DNA of 38,912 nt from Phenylobacterium sp. (GCF_030681155.1 NZ_JAUXXE010000041.1:1-38912), one strand, 5' to 3'; counted from the first letter of the stretch, positions 24,862 to 34,037 are shown. Numbers and translations: made by a program. The notes: a model not told the origin generated them from the letters alone.

Positions 24862-27063
24862 ATGTCGGCGAGCTTCGACTACGACGAGTCCGCCATGCCG
24901 ATGCTGTGGAAGCCCCACCGCCCGGCGCGGCCGGCCAAGTCGGAGGGCGGCAAGCGATTCAACCTGGTCAGCGACTACCAGCCGGCCGGCGATCAGCCGC
25001 GGGCCATCGCCGAACTGGTCGAGGGCCTGGAAGGGCGCGAGCAGGATCAGGTGCTGCTGGGCGTCACCGGCTCGGGCAAGACCTTCACCATGGCCAGCGT
25101 CATCGCCGAGACCCAGCGCCCGGCGCTGATCCTGGCGCCGAACAAGACCCTAGCCGCCCAGCTCTATTCGGAGATGAAGAGCTTCTTCCCGGACAACGCC
25201 GTGGAGTTCTTCGTCTCCTACTACGACTACTACCAGCCCGAGGCCTATGTGCCGCGGACCGACACCTACATCGAGAAAGACTCGTCGATTAACGAACAGA
25301 TCGACCGGATGCGCCACTCGGCCACCCGCGCGATCCTGGAGCGCGACGACGTCATCGTCGTGGCCTCGGTGTCCTGCATCTACGGCATCGGTTCGGTCGA
25401 AACCTACACCGCCATGACCTTCACCCTCGAGCCGGGCCAGCGCCTGGACGAGAAGCAGCTGATGGCTGACCTGGTGGCGCTGCAATACAAGCGCAACGAC
25501 GCCGCCTTCGAGCGCGGGACCTTCCGCCGCCGCGGCGACACGATCGAGATATTCCCCGCCCACTACGAAGATCGCGCCTGGCGCATCTCGCTTTTTGGCG
25601 ACGAGGTGGAGACGATCACCGAATTCGATCCCCTGACCGGCAAGAAGACCGCCGACCTCGAGGGGATCAAGATCTACGCCAACAGCCACCACGTCACCCC
25701 ACGCCCCACCCTCAACCAGGCGGTCATCCAGATCCGCGACGAGTTGAAGGAGCGGCTGGACTGGCTGGTCGCCAACGGCAAACTGCTGGAAGCCCAACGG
25801 CTGGAACAGCGCACGACATTCGACCTGGAGATGATCCAGGCCACCGGCTCCTGCGCCGGCATCGAGAACTACAGCCGCTATCTCTCGGGCCGCCGCACCG
25901 GCGAGCCGCCGCCGACCTTCTTCGAGTACATTCCCGAGAACGCTCTGCTGTTCATCGACGAGAGCCACCAGGCTGTGCCGCAGATCGGGGCCATGTATCG
26001 GGGCGACTACCGCCGCAAGTTCACCTTGGCCGAATATGGCTTCCGCCTGCCCTCCTGCCTCGACAACCGCCCGCTGAAGTTCGAAGAGTGGGATGCGATG
26101 CGACCCCAGACGGTCTCGGTGTCGGCGACGCCGGCGGCCTGGGAACTGGAACGCTCGGGCGGCGTCTTCGCCGAACAGGTCATCCGCCCGACCGGCCTGA
26201 TCGATCCGCCGGTCGAGGTCCGCCCGGTCAACAAGAACAACCACACCCAGGTCGATGACGTGATCGCCGAGGTACGCGACGTCATCGCCAAGGGCTACCG
26301 CGCCCTGATCACCGTCCTGACCAAGAAGATGGCGGAGGATTTGGCCGAGTACATGCACGAGCAGGGCCTGAAGGTCCGCTATATGCACTCCGACATCGAC
26401 ACCATGGAGCGCATCGAGATCATCCGTGATCTGCGGCTGGGCGCCTTCGACGCCCTGATCGGGATCAACCTGTTGCGTGAGGGTCTCGACATTCCCGAGT
26501 GCGGCCTGGTCGCCATCCTCGACGCGGACAAGGAAGGCTTCCTACGGTCTGAGACCTCGCTGATCCAGACCATCGGTCGCGCGGCGCGGAACGTCGATGG
26601 CAAGGTGATCCTCTATGCCGACCGCGTCACCGGCTCGATGGAACGGGCAATGGCCGAGACCAACCGCCGCCGCGCCAAGCAGGAAGAGTACAATCTCGAA
26701 CATGGCATCACGCCCGAGAGCGTGAAGAGCCAGATCAAGGAAATCCTCGCCAGCCCCTACGAGAAGGACCGCGTGCTGGTCCCCGTCGGCGTGGCCGAGG
26801 ACTCCAAGCCGTTCATGGGCGACAACTTCAAGGCCACCCTGCGCGATCTGGAGGCCAAGATGCGCCAGGCCGCCGCCGACCTGGAATTCGAGACCGCCGC
26901 GCGTCTGCGCGACGAGATCAAGCGCTTGAAGCTGATGGACCTGGAATTCGCCAACGACGCCCTCACCGCCCCCGGCGAGGAGGTCGATCGGACGGCCGTC
27001 AAGCGCGTTAAGGCCGAGGCCCGCGCCGAGGCCGCCGAGCGATTCCGGAAGGGCAAACGTTAG
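24862..27063 (+). CDS. uvrB: Excinuclease ABC subunit B
   Basis: 733 residues from ATG 24862. The Walker A motif GVTGSGKT, the beta-hairpin region [30 protein letters not shown], the Walker B region LLFIDESHQ, the helicase motifs [14 protein letters not shown] and QTIGRAARN, and the C-terminal UVR motif ([27 protein letters not shown]) are all present. UvrB loads on damage with UvrA and recruits UvrC in nucleotide excision repair. The frame opens at 24790, but an SOS box at 24810-24824 lies inside that extension, so 24862 ([10 protein letters not shown]) is preferred. It is a monocistronic SOS gene. Confidence 0.97.
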   Translation: MSASFDYDESAMPMLWKPHRPARPAKSEGGKRFNLVSDYQPAGDQPRAIAELVEGLEGREQDQVLLGVTGSGKTFTMASVIAETQRPALILAPNKTLAAQLYSEMKSFFPDNAVEFFVSYYDYYQPEAYVPRTDTYIEKDSSINEQIDRMRHSATRAILERDDVIVVASVSCIYGIGSVETYTAMTFTLEPGQRLDEKQLMADLVALQYKRNDAAFERGTFRRRGDTIEIFPAHYEDRAWRISLFGDEVETITEFDPLTGKKTADLEGIKIYANSHHVTPRPTLNQAVIQIRDELKERLDWLVANGKLLEAQRLEQRTTFDLEMIQATGSCAGIENYSRYLSGRRTGEPPPTFFEYIPENALLFIDESHQAVPQIGAMYRGDYRRKFTLAEYGFRLPSCLDNRPLKFEEWDAMRPQTVSVSATPAAWELERSGGVFAEQVIRPTGLIDPPVEVRPVNKNNHTQVDDVIAEVRDVIAKGYRALITVLTKKMAEDLAEYMHEQGLKVRYMHSDIDTMERIEIIRDLRLGAFDALIGINLLREGLDIPECGLVAILDADKEGFLRSETSLIQTIGRAARNVDGKVILYADRVTGSMERAMAETNRRRAKQEEYNLEHGITPESVKSQIKEILASPYEKDRVLVPVGVAEDSKPFMGDNFKATLRDLEAKMRQAAADLEFETAARLRDEIKRLKLMDLEFANDALTAPGEEVDRTAVKRVKAEARAEAAERFRKGKR

Positions 27064-27173
27064 GCGGCAGCTTGGCGTTAAACGCTCGGTTGGTCGCCCG
27101 CCAGCCAGGGTGGCGGCTTCTGTCACCTAAAGCCCACACCTCTTTGAACAACGTTCGTCAGCGCGCGGACGCC

Positions 27174-27199
27174 GGAACCACAGCGCCGCTTTGGGCGTA
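27174..27199 (+). promoter_or_regulatory. Possible EcfG/SigT-type promoter before the first tandem paralog
   Basis: GGAAC (27174-27178), 17 bases, then CGTA (27196-27199). The consensus -10 is CGTT, so one base differs. The start codon is at 27275, giving a leader of about 70 bases. No such motif precedes the second paralog. Confidence 0.35.
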
Positions 27200-27274
27200 G
27201 ATTCAGCGTGGGGCAGCGCAGTTGTGGCGGTCCGTTGGGGGCCGCTGGCATGTCGCTGCCAAGGGGCTGGAACC

Positions 27275-27565
27275 ATGTCTCCTCCGTTGTCTGTCGTGGC
27301 CGACAACTCGACCGCCAAGAACAAGTCCGTCGCCACCGGCGACCTCTCCGAACGCATCCGCCGTCTGCAGGCCGAGGCTAAAAACCTGGCTCGTGAACAC
27401 ATCCGGGCGCTGGAAGCCGCGATCATCGAGGTCGAGCGGCTGTCGTCCGAAATCTCAGACGGCGGCGACGCCTATCCGGCCGGGGTGCGCGAACTGGCCC
27501 GCAGGATGGCCGAGGACTGCGAGATGAAGGTTCAGACATTGGAAGCCATCGCCTCCCGCAACTAG
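27275..27565 (+). CDS. Small helical protein, tandem paralog A
   Basis: 96 residues from ATG 27275; the frame opens at 27191, but that extension lacks paralog similarity. A variable head is followed by LSERIRRLQAEAKNLAREHIRALEAAIIEVERLSSEISDGGDAYPAGVRELARRMAEDCE, ending IASRN. It is predicted as two or three amphipathic helices with a short turn SDGGDAYPAGV. No known domain, signal peptide or membrane segment. It is closely similar to the next gene, so a tandem duplication is likely. Confidence 0.78.
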   Translation: MSPPLSVVADNSTAKNKSVATGDLSERIRRLQAEAKNLAREHIRALEAAIIEVERLSSEISDGGDAYPAGVRELARRMAEDCEMKVQTLEAIASRN

Positions 27566-27642
27566 TTCGGCTCCCACTTGGCGCGTTTCCTGCTGCGCTT
27601 CGCCCAGAGTGTGCAGCTTTGGGAGCGCCAGATGTCAGTCCT

Positions 27643-27936
27643 ATGCGTACCTCCACCGCCCTCAGCGTGGTGAGAGACAATTGCGGAGCCGTCCCGGTTC
27701 CCGCTGGAGCCAGCGTCTCAGAGCGCATTCGCCACCTGCAGGCGGAAGCTAGGCTTCTCGCCCGGGAGCAGATCGAGGCTCTCGAGAACGCCCTGCTCCA
27801 GATCGAGCGGCTGTCATGTGAGATCGCCGACGGCGGCGAAGCCTATCCCGTCGGCGTACGTGAAGTGGCTGGCCGTCTCGCCGAGGACTGCAAGAGCCAC
27901 GGCGCCACGATCCACCTGCTCGCGGGCAGGAACTAG
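27643..27936 (+). CDS. Small helical protein, tandem paralog B
   Basis: 97 residues from ATG 27643 (a TTG at 27619 would add eight). The core VSERIRHLQAEARLLAREQIEALENALLQIERLSCEIADGGEAYPVGVREVAGRLAEDCK matches paralog A over about 70 residues with the same DGG(D/E)AYP(A/V)GVRE turn and the same ending (A)(S/G)RN. A and B are 77 bases apart on the same strand. The function is unknown; the head and tail of each differ, suggesting different partners or regulation. Its stop overlaps that of the convergent GNAT gene. Confidence 0.78.
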   Translation: MRTSTALSVVRDNCGAVPVPAGASVSERIRHLQAEARLLAREQIEALENALLQIERLSCEIADGGEAYPVGVREVAGRLAEDCKSHGATIHLLAGRN

Positions 27937-28208
27937 GCCAGCAAATCGCGGAATTCGGGGCTGCGGCGCAGCCAGGCCGCCGCATAGCCGCAGATCGGGG
28001 TGATGCGCAGACCCTGCGTACGCGCGTCAGCGGCCAGCGCGGCCATCAACCGTCCAGCTGCGCCCGTGCCGCGCAGCGCCGGCGGGCTTTCGACATGATC
28101 GATATAGAGGCGATCACCGGAGAGACGATAGTCCGCCCAGGACGTCATGCCCTGCTCGACCATCTCATAGCGGCTATCGGCCGTGTTGTTGCGCAGCTCG
28201 CTCGTCAT
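27933..28208 (-). CDS. Mini-GNAT acetyltransferase (Acetyltransf_CG type)
   Basis: 91 residues. The short GNAT-like fold has DYRLSGDRLYIDHVESPPALRGTGAAGRLMAALAADARTQGLRITPICGYAAAWLRR, the YidJ/Acetyltransf_CG signature. It may bind acetyl-CoA and acetylate an unknown target. It is 12 bases after the thiolase gene on the same strand, probably one operon (mnmA, thiolase, GNAT). The start is ATG at 28208. Confidence 0.88.
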   Translation of the reverse strand: MTSELRNNTADSRYEMVEQGMTSWADYRLSGDRLYIDHVESPPALRGTGAAGRLMAALAADARTQGLRITPICGYAAAWLRRSPEFRDLLA

Positions 28209-28220
28209 CGCCTATTCCCT

Positions 28221-29411
28221 TCAGATCAGTTCGACCGCCATGGCGGTGGCTTCGCCGCCGCCGATGCAGAGGCTGGCGACACCGCGCTTGCCGCCGCGGG
28301 CTTCCAGCGCCGAAAGCAAGGTGGCCAGGATCCGCGCTCCGGATGCGCCGATCGGATGGCCCAGCGCGCAGGCCCCGCCGTTCACGTTGAGCTTGCTCCG
28401 GTCGATGCCCAGTTCACGCTCGGCGATCATGGCGACCACGGCGAAGGCCTCGTTGACTTCGAACAGGTCGACATCATCGACGGTCCATCCGGCTTTCCGC
28501 ATCGCCTTTTGCATAGCCGGCACAGGCGCGGTGGTGAACAAGCCCGGCTCGTGGGCGTGGCCGGCATGACTGACCACCCTCGCGACGACCTTCAGCCCCA
28601 GCTTCTCGGCGACTGAAGCACGGGTCATCACCAGGGCGGCGGCGCCGTCCGAGATCGACGAGGCGTTGGCCGCAGTGATCGCCCCATCCTTGCCGAACGC
28701 CGGCCGGAGGGTCGGGATCTTGGCCGGATCGGCCTTCAACGGTTGTTCGTCCGTGACGATGGTCTCAGTCCCCTTGCGGGTGACCACCTCGACCGGAACG
28801 ATCTCACGCGCGAAGGCGCCGCTCTCGACGGCGGCCTTGGCGCGCGCCAGCGACCCGATGGCGTATTCGTCCATGGCCTCGCGGGTGAACTGATAGGCGC
28901 GCGCGGTCTCGTCAGCGAACGAGCCCATCAACCGCCCCGGCTCATAGGCGTCCTCCAGCCCGTCCAGGTACATGTGGTCAAACGCGGTGTCGTGGCCGAT
29001 CCGCGCACCGCCGCGATGCTTGCTCAGCAGGTATGGGGCGTTGGTCATGCTCTCCATGCCCCCGGCGATGACGATGTCCACGCTGCCCGCCGCCAGGGCG
29101 TCATGAGCCATGATCGCAGCCTGCATGCCCGACCCGCACATCTTGTTGACGGTGGTCGCCTCGACCGAATTGGGCAAACCCGCGCCCAGCGCGGCCTGGC
29201 GAGCCGGCGCTTGGCCAAGACCGGCTGGCAGCACGCATCCCATGAAGATCTGCTCTACCGCCTCAGGACTGACGCCAGCCCGCTCCACCGCGGCGCGGAC
29301 GGCGGCAGCGCCCAAATCGGTCGCCTTCACGGGCGCGAGAACCCCCTGGAAGCCGCCCATCGGCGTGCGGGCATAGGAGGCGATGACGACGGGATCGGTG
29401 CGCTGGGTCAT
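28221..29411 (-). CDS. Acetyl-CoA acetyltransferase (thiolase)
   Basis: 396 residues. The nucleophilic Cys92 is in NKMCGSGMQ, the His is in GGACALGHPIGASGAR near 352, and the second Cys is in SLCIGGGEATAM near 382. This is the standard thiolase triad. It condenses two acetyl-CoA to acetoacetyl-CoA or reverses the reaction; biosynthetic use in polyhydroxybutyrate or mevalonate-type routes or degradative use cannot be told apart here. It is 29 bases after mnmA on the same strand. Confidence 0.95.
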   Translation of the reverse strand: MTQRTDPVVIASYARTPMGGFQGVLAPVKATDLGAAAVRAAVERAGVSPEAVEQIFMGCVLPAGLGQAPARQAALGAGLPNSVEATTVNKMCGSGMQAAIMAHDALAAGSVDIVIAGGMESMTNAPYLLSKHRGGARIGHDTAFDHMYLDGLEDAYEPGRLMGSFADETARAYQFTREAMDEYAIGSLARAKAAVESGAFAREIVPVEVVTRKGTETIVTDEQPLKADPAKIPTLRPAFGKDGAITAANASSISDGAAALVMTRASVAEKLGLKVVARVVSHAGHAHEPGLFTTAPVPAMQKAMRKAGWTVDDVDLFEVNEAFAVVAMIAERELGIDRSKLNVNGGACALGHPIGASGARILATLLSALEARGGKRGVASLCIGGGEATAMAVELI

Positions 29412-29440
29412 GGGAGAGATATAGCCCTCCCCGTCCCAGA

Positions 29441-30598
29441 TTACAGCGCTGCGATGGTCCGCGCGATGAAGCCGCCGCCCAGGACGCGGTCAGGCGCTTC
29501 AGGCGCGTAGAGCACGCAGGCCTGGCCTGGGGCCACGCCTTCCTCAGCCTGGTCGAGGGCCACGCCGATCTCACCATCCTCGAACGTCAACCGTCCGGCG
29601 ACCGGCTCGCGGGTCGACCGTACGCGGGCGAGGACCGGCCTGCCGACTGCTTCCTCGATGGTCGCAGTTTCACCCAGCCAGTTGGTTTCCTTCAGGCTCA
29701 AGGCGCGGGTCAGCAGCGCCTCGCGCGGCCCGACGATCACCTGGCGCTTGTCGGCGTCGATCTTCACCACGAACAAGGGATCGCCGACCGCGATGTTCAG
29801 CCCGCGACGCTGGCCGATGGTGTAGCGGGTCACGCCCTCATGACGGCCGAGCACCCGGCCATCCATATGGACGACATCGCCCGGCTCCGCGCCATGCGGG
29901 CGCAGGCGGTCGATGACCGTGGTGTAGCGGCCTTCCGGCACAAAGCAGATGTCCTGGCTGTCCGGCTTGTCCGCGGCGGCCAATCCCAGTTCGGCGGCCA
30001 CGCGCCGCACCTCGGGCTTCGGCAGCCCGCCAAGCGGAAAGCGCAGGAAATCGAGCTGCTCGCGCGTGGTCGCGAACAGGAAGTAGCTCTGGTCGCGCGC
30101 CGGATCGACGGCCCGCAGCAGTTGCGGCCCATCCGCTCCCTCGGCGCGACGGACATAGTGGCCGGTCGCCATCGCCTCGGCGCCCAGGTCGCGGGCGACG
30201 TCCAACAGATCGCGGAACTTCACCGTCTGATTGCAACGGATGCAGGGGATTGGCGTCTCGCCGCGCAGATAAGAGTCGGCGAAGTCCTCGATCACCTGCT
30301 GCTTGAAGCGGCTTTCGTAGTCGAGAACGTAGTGCGGAATGTTCAAGGCGTCGGCCGCCGTGCGGGCGTCGTGGATATCCTGGCCGGCGCAGCAGGCGCC
30401 CTTTTTCTGAATCGCCGCGCCATGGTCATAGAGCTGCAGGGTCACGCCCACCACGTCGTAGCCGGCGCGCGCCAGCAAGGCGGCGGAGACGGTGGAGACC
30501 ACCCCGCCGGACATGGCGGCGACCACGCGGGCGCCGGGCTTCAGGCCCACGGCGGCCCGGGCGGCTTCCACGGCCGCATCTGTGAAGAGCGCGTTCAT
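29441..30598 (-). CDS. mnmA: tRNA-specific 2-thiouridylase MnmA, with altered PP-loop
   Basis: 385 residues. MnmA adds sulfur to U34 of tRNAs for Lys, Glu and Gln. Visible are [25 protein letters not shown], the first catalytic cysteine in [15 protein letters not shown], the second in [10 protein letters not shown], and the C-terminal barrel. The ATP-binding PP-loop, normally SGGVDS, reads SGGVVS (Val34, codon at 30497-30499), so the conserved Asp is replaced. The start is ATG 30598, 43 bases after flgL; two hairpins occupy this gap and no ribosome-binding site is clear. The rest of the protein is well conserved. Confidence 0.95.
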   Translation of the reverse strand: MNALFTDAAVEAARAAVGLKPGARVVAAMSGGVVSTVSAALLARAGYDVVGVTLQLYDHGAAIQKKGACCAGQDIHDARTAADALNIPHYVLDYESRFKQQVIEDFADSYLRGETPIPCIRCNQTVKFRDLLDVARDLGAEAMATGHYVRRAEGADGPQLLRAVDPARDQSYFLFATTREQLDFLRFPLGGLPKPEVRRVAAELGLAAADKPDSQDICFVPEGRYTTVIDRLRPHGAEPGDVVHMDGRVLGRHEGVTRYTIGQRRGLNIAVGDPLFVVKIDADKRQVIVGPREALLTRALSLKETNWLGETATIEEAVGRPVLARVRSTREPVAGRLTFEDGEIGVALDQAEEGVAPGQACVLYAPEAPDRVLGGGFIARTIAAL

Positions 30599-30600
30599 CG

Positions 30601-30636
30601 GCCGCTATGTAGCGGCTCGCAGCCCATTTTGCGAGG
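30601..30636. other. Two tandem hairpins between flgL and mnmA
   Basis: GCCGCTA (30601-30607) pairs with TAGCGGC (30610-30616), and CTCGCA (30617-30622) pairs with TGCGAG (30631-30636). They fill the 43-base gap and include the mnmA ribosome-binding region. There is no T-run. Confidence 0.5.
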
Positions 30637-30641
30637 TCGGC

Positions 30642-31574
30642 CTACTTCAGCATATTGACGAGGGAGGAATCCCGCAGCGTCAGGAACACCTGCGTCGAGG
30701 CCTGCAGCGCCAGTGTCGCCTGCTCCAGGTGAATGGTCACCTCGGGCATATTGGCGTCCACGATCCCGCCGATCATTTCCTTCAGACTATCCTGGCGCGT
30801 GGTGAGGTCCTTCTTCACCCCCTCGACTCGAGCCTGCATCATCCCGTTGCGCGCGGTCTTGTCGATCACGTTGCTGGCGGCCTGGTCCCAGACCTTCAGC
30901 TGCTGTTCCAGGAAGGTCCGCTGAGCGTCAGTCATGGTGCCGGTGAGTGGGCCATCCGTGCTTTCGTGGAACGCTTGGATCGCCTTGTAGGCGGTCAGCA
31001 TCTCTGTCCCGAGGTCGGAGGCCAGCAATCCGGTCCTCACCACCGTGGCGTCGTCCACCTTGTGCTCGGTGATGAAATCGTCGTTCTTGAAGAAGTCCGA
31101 GATCGCCGGGGTCAGTGGGTCGGTCAGGTCCGACAAGGACTGGGCGGTCACCGGCTCAGCGTCGATCTTGCCGCCTGCGAACAGGTACTTCCCGCCATAG
31201 CGCGAGTTCATCGCCGAAACCGAATTGCGGAACTGCGCCTCGACCTCCTGCATGAGGGTGTCGGTTCGGCCGGTGGCGATGGCCTCCTCGATGGCTTGCT
31301 TCGTCGAGGCCGCGGCGTCGCCAAGCTGGCTCAGGGAAAAGTCCTGAGTGGTCAGCTTGTCGGTGATCATCTTGTTTTGCTCGAGGTAGCCGCCCAGCCG
31401 GCTATCGACCGAACGCATGGCCGTGAGCATCTCGGCGTTGCGCGAATAGTCCTTCAGATCCGACCCGTTCTTCTGGGTCGCCAGCTTGTCGCCGGCGTCC
31501 ATTTGGCGCTGCTGGGCCAGCATGATGTTGGAGAGTACGCGGCTGTAGTTGCCGCCGGTCGTGACGCGAAACAT
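30642..31574 (-). CDS. flgL: Flagellar hook-associated protein 3 (FlgL)
   Basis: 310 residues. The N-terminal flagellin-like helix MFRVTTGGNYSRVLSNIMLAQQRQMDAGDKLATQKNGSDLKDYS and the C-terminal VTIHLEQATLALQASTQVFLTLRDSSLVNMLK match FlgL. FlgL forms the second junction zone between hook and filament. The short variable centre has RYGGKYLFAGGK, common in FlgL. It follows flgK by 13 bases, one operon driven by the divergent sigma-54 promoter near 33836-33850. No signal peptide is present, as expected for type III flagellar export. Confidence 0.93.
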   Translation of the reverse strand: MFRVTTGGNYSRVLSNIMLAQQRQMDAGDKLATQKNGSDLKDYSRNAEMLTAMRSVDSRLGGYLEQNKMITDKLTTQDFSLSQLGDAAASTKQAIEEAIATGRTDTLMQEVEAQFRNSVSAMNSRYGGKYLFAGGKIDAEPVTAQSLSDLTDPLTPAISDFFKNDDFITEHKVDDATVVRTGLLASDLGTEMLTAYKAIQAFHESTDGPLTGTMTDAQRTFLEQQLKVWDQAASNVIDKTARNGMMQARVEGVKKDLTTRQDSLKEMIGGIVDANMPEVTIHLEQATLALQASTQVFLTLRDSSLVNMLK

Positions 31575-31587
31575 CGGTCAGCCTCCG

Positions 31588-33690
31588 CTAAATCATGTTC
31601 GTCAGGACGTCGAACAACTCTTTGGCCGCCTGGATCATGCGGGCAGAAGCGTTGAAGGCCTGTTGATAAGTGGTCATCATGACGAGTTCCTCGTCGACGT
31701 TCACGCCCTCGACCGCATCGCGCCGGGCGTTGGCTTCATTGGCCACGGCCTGGGCCGCGCTCTTGCGGTTGTCGGCCGCCTGGGCCTGCCGGCCGACCGA
31801 ACCACCGAACTCGGCGGCGTAGCGGCTGAGGGTCATGGTCACCGCGCCGAGTTCGCCGGCCGCGGCGAAGTTGGTGGTGACGTCGCCGGCCTCGCCCAGC
31901 AACCGCGCGCCGCGCCCGTCGCCGGCGGTGATCGCCGGCCGACCAGCCGCAACGCTCAGGTCGAGCACGCCAAGGCCGAGCTTCATCGGATTCTGCTGCA
32001 GGGCCGGATCGACCTTCAGCCTGCCTGCCCGAGAGTTCCGCTCGATCGAACCAATGCCGAAAAGCTGGCTCATCGACGGACCGCCCGCCCCGCGCTGGGT
32101 CAGGTCCTGGGTCACCGACAGGGTCGCATTGACCGGCGGCGTGCCGTTGAAATTCAGGGCTCCCTTTGCGTCGAGCGTGAACTGGCCATAGAGGCCGACG
32201 CCCGTAGCCGGATCGTTCAGCGAAGTTAGCAGGTCGCTCATATTGGCGCCGGGCGGCACGGTGATCACCAGGTCGCGGATCGGCTTGCCATCGCCCTGCG
32301 CCAGCCGCAGGCTGATCGTGTCGCCAGCCGTGAAGCCGTGGGGGTCCGTGGCCTTCAGGCCGGTTTCATAGCTGATCATCCCGCCGGACTTGATCAGGTC
32401 GTTCATGCCGAAGAAGTGCGAGAAGGCGCGCCCGGCCTTCATCGACGTCCCTTCGTCGATCGCCACGCCCGTTCCGGCAGCGCCCTGAATGCTGAGCGCC
32501 CCGTTCACGAAGGTCGCCGTGGCATTGCCGCCGAGGGCTGTGTTCAGATCGGCCAGGAAGCTGCCGGACGTGAAGGTCCCCCCCGGCGTCATGGTCATGG
32601 TGTCGAAGTCGATTTCGACCTTGTGCTGGACCACGCCGTCATTGGGCCCGGCGCCGCCGACCACGGCGATGGTGGTCTTGCCGGTGAAGCCGCTGACCGC
32701 GGTCGGCAGGTCGAGCCCGGTATTGCGCCCGTTAAGGGCGTTTGGCGCCGGCGATGAGGTCGTCTTGTTGTGCGCCGCGTTGATTTGCTCGGCCGCACGC
32801 GAAACGAACTCGCCGAGCTGATCGGCCATGCCGGGCAAGGTGGTGTCGCGAAGATCCATCAGGCCACGGATCTCGCCGCCGGTGATCTGGATCGGCTGAG
32901 CGAAGCCTGACAGCCCGTCGGGCTCGACGGCGATGTAACCCTTGGTCGGATCGGTCCGGTTGTAGCTAAGGGTCGCCGCCTTGCCGTCACCGGCCAACAA
33001 AAGCCCCTCGGCCGAACGGACGGTGACGCCGCCACTGGACTTCAGCGCCACCTGAACATTCACGAGGGTCGCGAGTTCATCCACGAGCTGGCTCTGGATG
33101 TTCTCCGAACCCGACGCGTCACCGCTTGTGAGCTTGGCGCGGCTGATGTCGGAATTGAGTTGATTGATCTGCCGCAGCAGATCGTTGGCGCGTTCGACGT
33201 CGGCGGCGATGCGCGCATCGACGGTGCCGCCTAGCTCGCTGAACTGCGCATTGATCCGGGCCGATTCAGAAAGGAAGTTCTCGACATTCCCCATCGCCTG
33301 ACTGCGCAGCAGGCTCGACGACGGATCGTCAGCCGCCGCCGAGAAGGCCGTGAAGATGTCGTCGAGGCGCGAGAAGTAGAACCCGTCGCTGGAGGGATTG
33401 CCGAACAGGCTCTGGGCGTTGTCCAGATATTGCGACACCGCGCTCCAGCGACTTGCGTCCGATGACGCCGTCAGACTGGCCAGTTGCAGATACTGGTCGG
33501 TGACCCGCTCGACGCCTTCGATCGAGACGCCCATACCCTGGCCCCCGACGACCAGGGGCGACTGGATCACGTGCTTGCGGACGTAACCGGGCGTGTTGAC
33601 GTTGGCGATGTTGTCGGACGTCGAGCGCAGGTTCACCTGGGCGGCGTTGAGCCCCGACGAAGCCGTCTTCAGCATTGCGGTCAGTGACAC
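31588..33690 (-). CDS. flgK: Flagellar hook-associated protein 1 (FlgK)
   Basis: 700 residues. The N-terminal rod/hook motif MLKTASSGLNAAQVNLRSTSDNIANVNTPGYVRKHV and the C-terminal block GVNVDEELVMMTTYQQAFNASARMIQAAKELFDVLTNMI are diagnostic of FlgK. It is the first hook-filament junction protein, secreted by the flagellar export apparatus. The central domain is large and variable. It heads the leftward flgK-flgL operon, corresponding to the Caulobacter gene once called flaN. A sigma-54 promoter lies about 150 bases upstream. The leader of ~134 bases also contains an ftr-like sequence near 33727-33745. Confidence 0.95.
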   Translation of the reverse strand: MSLTAMLKTASSGLNAAQVNLRSTSDNIANVNTPGYVRKHVIQSPLVVGGQGMGVSIEGVERVTDQYLQLASLTASSDASRWSAVSQYLDNAQSLFGNPSSDGFYFSRLDDIFTAFSAAADDPSSSLLRSQAMGNVENFLSESARINAQFSELGGTVDARIAADVERANDLLRQINQLNSDISRAKLTSGDASGSENIQSQLVDELATLVNVQVALKSSGGVTVRSAEGLLLAGDGKAATLSYNRTDPTKGYIAVEPDGLSGFAQPIQITGGEIRGLMDLRDTTLPGMADQLGEFVSRAAEQINAAHNKTTSSPAPNALNGRNTGLDLPTAVSGFTGKTTIAVVGGAGPNDGVVQHKVEIDFDTMTMTPGGTFTSGSFLADLNTALGGNATATFVNGALSIQGAAGTGVAIDEGTSMKAGRAFSHFFGMNDLIKSGGMISYETGLKATDPHGFTAGDTISLRLAQGDGKPIRDLVITVPPGANMSDLLTSLNDPATGVGLYGQFTLDAKGALNFNGTPPVNATLSVTQDLTQRGAGGPSMSQLFGIGSIERNSRAGRLKVDPALQQNPMKLGLGVLDLSVAAGRPAITAGDGRGARLLGEAGDVTTNFAAAGELGAVTMTLSRYAAEFGGSVGRQAQAADNRKSAAQAVANEANARRDAVEGVNVDEELVMMTTYQQAFNASARMIQAAKELFDVLTNMI

Positions 33691-33835
33691 AGTTTACCCT
33701 CCGCTCGGCAAAGCCTGTCGCGCGACCCGGCGAAATCTGCCGAGAGTTTGGTGAACGCCCGCGCGAGGGGCCTATAAAAGTCCAAGCTTTTCAATGCAGT
33801 CCCGTCAGGGCCCGGTTGTTCTCGCGAAGCACGTC

Positions 33836-33850
33836 GCAAGACCGGCGCCA
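33836..33850 (-). promoter_or_regulatory. Sigma-54 promoter of flgK-flgL
   Basis: On the minus strand this reads TGGCGC-CGGTC-TTGC, matching the -24/-12 consensus TGGCAC-N5-TTGC with exact GG-N10-GC spacing. The predicted transcript start is near 33824, about 134 bases before the flgK start. Confidence 0.78.
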
Positions 33851-33929
33851 GAGCCTCGCATCCGCCTGTTCACCAACCCACTCCGCCAGACGCCGAGATC
33901 GGCAGGGACGACCTATCGCCCCGCTTCAG

Positions 33930-33950
33930 CCCGGCAAAAAACGCCCCCGG
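33930..33950. promoter_or_regulatory. Candidate FlbD (ftr) enhancer shared by the two hook operons
   Basis: A GC-flanked A-tract, CCCGGCAAAAAACG followed by CCCCCGG. It sits 99-119 bases upstream of the predicted fliK start and 106-126 bases upstream of the flgK start, the expected enhancer distance (about -100) for both. FlbD is known to bind ftr sites in Caulobacter flagellar promoters; the match to the exact ftr consensus is from memory. Confidence 0.55.
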
Positions 33951-33978
33951 CTTGTGACGGGCGCCAGCTCAACCAGAT

Positions 33979-34017
33979 CTATTTTCCTTATTTTACAATT
34001 ACTTGCATTGAGAAACC
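33979..34017. promoter_or_regulatory. AT-rich tract, possible IHF bend site
   Basis: An AT-rich run unlike the surrounding GC-rich DNA, containing CAATTACTTG, a partial match to the IHF core (YAA-N4-TTGAT). It lies between the candidate enhancer and the fliK sigma-54 promoter, where IHF binds in Caulobacter hook promoters. Confidence 0.45.
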
Positions 34018-34022
34018 GAACA

Positions 34023-34037
34023 TGGCGCAAACGTTGC
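34023..34037 (+). promoter_or_regulatory. Sigma-54 promoter of fliK-flgD-flgE
   Basis: TGGCGC-AAACG-TTGC, with exact -24/-12 spacing. The predicted start is near 34049, giving a 68-base leader to ATG 34117. The leader contains a perfect hairpin GGCCCC/GGGGCC at 34082-34100 just before the ribosome-binding site. Confidence 0.82.

Noticed and set aside
25150..26388. A 412-codon open frame on the minus strand under uvrB
   Set aside because: It is antisense to the conserved helicase core of UvrB and has no recognisable motif.
33776..33791. AAAAG/CTTTT inverted repeat in the flgK leader as a terminator
   Set aside because: The stem is only five weak A/T-rich pairs and is not followed by a T-run in the flgK direction.
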